A stretch of 64,000 bases of DNA from Eretmocerus hayati. Its lineage: Eukaryota; Arthropoda; Insecta; Hymenoptera; Aphelinidae. Positions 61,955-64,000 of this stretch are shown here, piece after piece. The DNA is taken from contig CM056741.1 of the NCBI GenBank assembly GCA_029851415.1, forward strand, positions 66,640,282 through 66,704,281, read 5' to 3'. How positions within the stretch are numbered: position 1 is the first letter of the stretch; each line of letters starts with the position of its first letter. Both the position numbers and the translations under genes were made by a program. A model generated the notes under the pieces. That model ran no database searches. It was given only the letters and a program-made list of their open reading frames with translations, and was not told the origin of the DNA.

Positions 61955-62786
61955 ATAAGGTAAGTGTACCCAACTTGCCTCTGTACCCAACTTGCCCCCA
62001 TATGCCGATCTCGGGGATGGGCACTCCTTGGCCTCCCGGCAATTTTTTTTTACGTTTGTTACGTTGAGATATGAGAAAGTAAATAGTTTGCGTCGACCCC
62101 GAATCATTCCTGCGTTCTTCAGAAAATCTAAAGTGATTTTTCTATTTTTCGTGATTGCTTAGCTAAGAAAGCACCGAGGGAATCGCCTTCAGTAAAATCG
62201 GTGCCAATTTATTTTTATTCGACCAATCTTGACGTACCTTAGCGCATTCGACTCCTTATCTCAATACCTTCAAAATCCGCTCGTTAGGGTTACAAAACTC
62301 TGATTTGGGGCGATTTTATGTCCAAAACACGGAGATGATTTGAGAATCAAGAAGGCCGACATCGGAGTGTACCCAACATGCCCCCATATGGTTATCTCAG
62401 AAAGGCGTGCAGTATGGCATTTTTTACCACGTGTTTATCACGTCAAAATAGGTCGGAAACGATGTCTTGGGCCAGCTCAAAGCTACAAATGTCGCTGCAC
62501 GGTGATCAAAACGGATCAAAGCGATTCTATTCACTTCATCGCCGATTTACATTGTTTTAAATGATGGGGGCAAGTTGGGTACACTTTTTTGTAAACTCTC
62601 AAAAATCACCTTTTGGGAGAATTCAAACAGTTCGGCTCCACTTCATCCAAATTGGACGTATTAGCTCATTTTAAAGGTCTTGAGACAAGTTTCACAATGA
62701 GTTAAGGTACGTTGAAAAATATTGAGATGGGCCAGAGTTATTGAGAAAATGGCTTAATGGGGGCAAGTTGGGTACACTGACCTTAT
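61955..62786 (-). mobile_element. Uninterrupted copy of the 'GTGTACCCAACTTGCCCCC' DNA element
   Basis: The ends AAGGTAAGTGTACCCAACTT and (reverse-complemented) AAGGTCAGTGTACCCAACTT are inverted repeats, probably flanked by TA. Internal extra end-like motifs lie at about 61974-61988, 62368-62390 and 62564-62583, so the element looks built from repeated termini. Two partial relatives are at 16838-17095 and 52016-53797. No transposase was recognised. Confidence 0.8.
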
Positions 62787-64000
62787 AACGCCTATTCACA
62801 TATTCAATGGCATTAATCGTATGACATCTGCGTGCAACATTCGATAATTGCCTTCATTTTCCGTATACTCAAAAACGCCCCCTACCCTCAATGACCCCAA
62901 TCCAATTCATATGTAAGCTGACAAGCCGTTGATTCTGCAAATACAAAAAAGTACATAAGCTACTGGTCGAAAGATCAGGACTCCTGTTTACATATATTTT
63001 TGCATCACTTTGCTATACGAACGAAGAGACGAAAAAGCGACGGGTACAGAAAAAAAGTATCAGTCAAGTTGCCGAGCAAGTTTTCACAGACGGGTAGAAG
63101 TTGCTCTCGTCTCCAAACTCGAGATTTCTCGCAATCGAACGCTCAGCGACAAAGTGACACGATGACCACGTGCACATACAATGTCCCTGTGTATATCACT
63201 ATACATTAAACATCGAGTGAGCCCCGGGCCTTGCAACCCGGTACATCAACCCATTGGCCGAGCCATGCAAAATGAGCGAAAGTGATAGGTTGAGTACATG
63301 CAGACAATGGACAAACACGCTGATGGACCAAAGTCCAGCACTTGAAACGAGCGATATACACGCTCTCAGCCGAAAGGAAGAGACAGAAAAGGTTCCGGGA
63401 TTTTCAGTTTCCGTAACACACACAAAGCCTTCGAAATAATGAAACCTTCGTTTGTGAGTTTACACTTTTTTTTAACCATACACTGCCTACTATAGCCGTC
63501 ATCACCCTGCACGGGTACGTCGACTTTTCATGTTTCAGTTTTGTTTTTCATCCAATTTTTCGTGCGATACTATGCCTCGGAAACACCTGATTTTATTTTT
63601 ATTCACTCTGTAGTTCTAATTAAGTACGCAAATTGAAATGTATAATACGCCTCGATATACGCCTTATGGAGAAGTGAACAAGAATACTGCTGATTTTTGC
63701 GCAACAGTGGTTTTGCAGACAGTAGAAAAGAATCGACTAATACCCACTACTGTAATACTATCACAATGCGCACTCAACCAAAGCTACAAACCAAGTGTGT
63801 CAGTGTGAGGCTGATGGAATATTTTCTTAACAGATTGACGGTAATTCGTGGATTTTTTCACTTATTGACATTTCTACATTATTGTTGGTGTGGAGTGGAC
63901 GTTGATTCGACAGAATTTTGGGACTTGGTATAAAATCCGATCAAAACAGTTCCTGCTGGAAAACTGCAAATTTTACCAATGAATCTTATTGACTCACAGG
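62787..64000. other. No supported feature
   Basis: Short open frames only; no repeat or coding signal that I can defend up to the window edge. Confidence 0.5.

Overview
This is 64 kb of gene-poor, repeat-rich eukaryotic DNA from an animal, almost certainly an insect. The only host gene I can support is a group-B Sox transcription factor on the minus strand. It is read in three exons (50123-50314, 42567-42709 and 34869-35498) joined by canonical splice sites with compatible phases. Its SoxB2/Sox21b-type sequence, polyglutamine tract and introns of about 7 kb fit an insect. The mixture of short DNA-transposon families would suit a hymenopteran, but that is inference, because nothing here identifies the species. 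The first half of the HMG box is not in the window, so intron 1 would run from 50315 past the right edge, and 50315-64000 is probably intronic. The left 34.8 kb lies downstream of the gene.

Layout: 1-34.8 kb is non-coding, with terminal-inverted-repeat (TIR) elements at 2.7, 5.1-7.2, 12.5, 14.9, 15.7, 17.5, 23.6, 25.5 and 29.6 kb. It also holds G-rich and GGCTGR minisatellites (15.0-16.6 kb), a tandem array of about 245-bp units (23.2-25.0 kb) and a 254-bp satellite (27.8-29.4 kb). From 34.9 to 50.3 kb lie the Sox exons. Its introns contain a 38-bp perfect palindrome and TTAA-flanked elements, plus a hAT-like element with an 8-bp duplication and a 10-bp minisatellite. From 50.3 to 64 kb lies a nest of mobile elements: a DNA element at 52.0-53.8 kb interrupted by a 5'-truncated Penelope-like retroelement, a TTAA-flanked short element at 59.9 kb, a 5'-truncated LINE at 60.1-61.9 kb, and an uninterrupted copy of the 52-kb DNA element at 62 kb.

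The most notable finding is the Penelope-like insertion. It encodes a GIY-YIG nuclease domain and carries a hammerhead-ribozyme-like motif. It is flanked by a 14-15-bp duplication and sits inside a DNA transposon whose uninterrupted relative is 9 kb away, so the pre-insertion site can be inferred. Also notable are two 329-bp palindromic elements with 3-bp TNA duplications, an element inserted precisely at TTAA inside a tandem array, and an alternating two-monomer (508-bp) organisation of the satellite. Most open reading frames in the window are short and show no recognisable domain.
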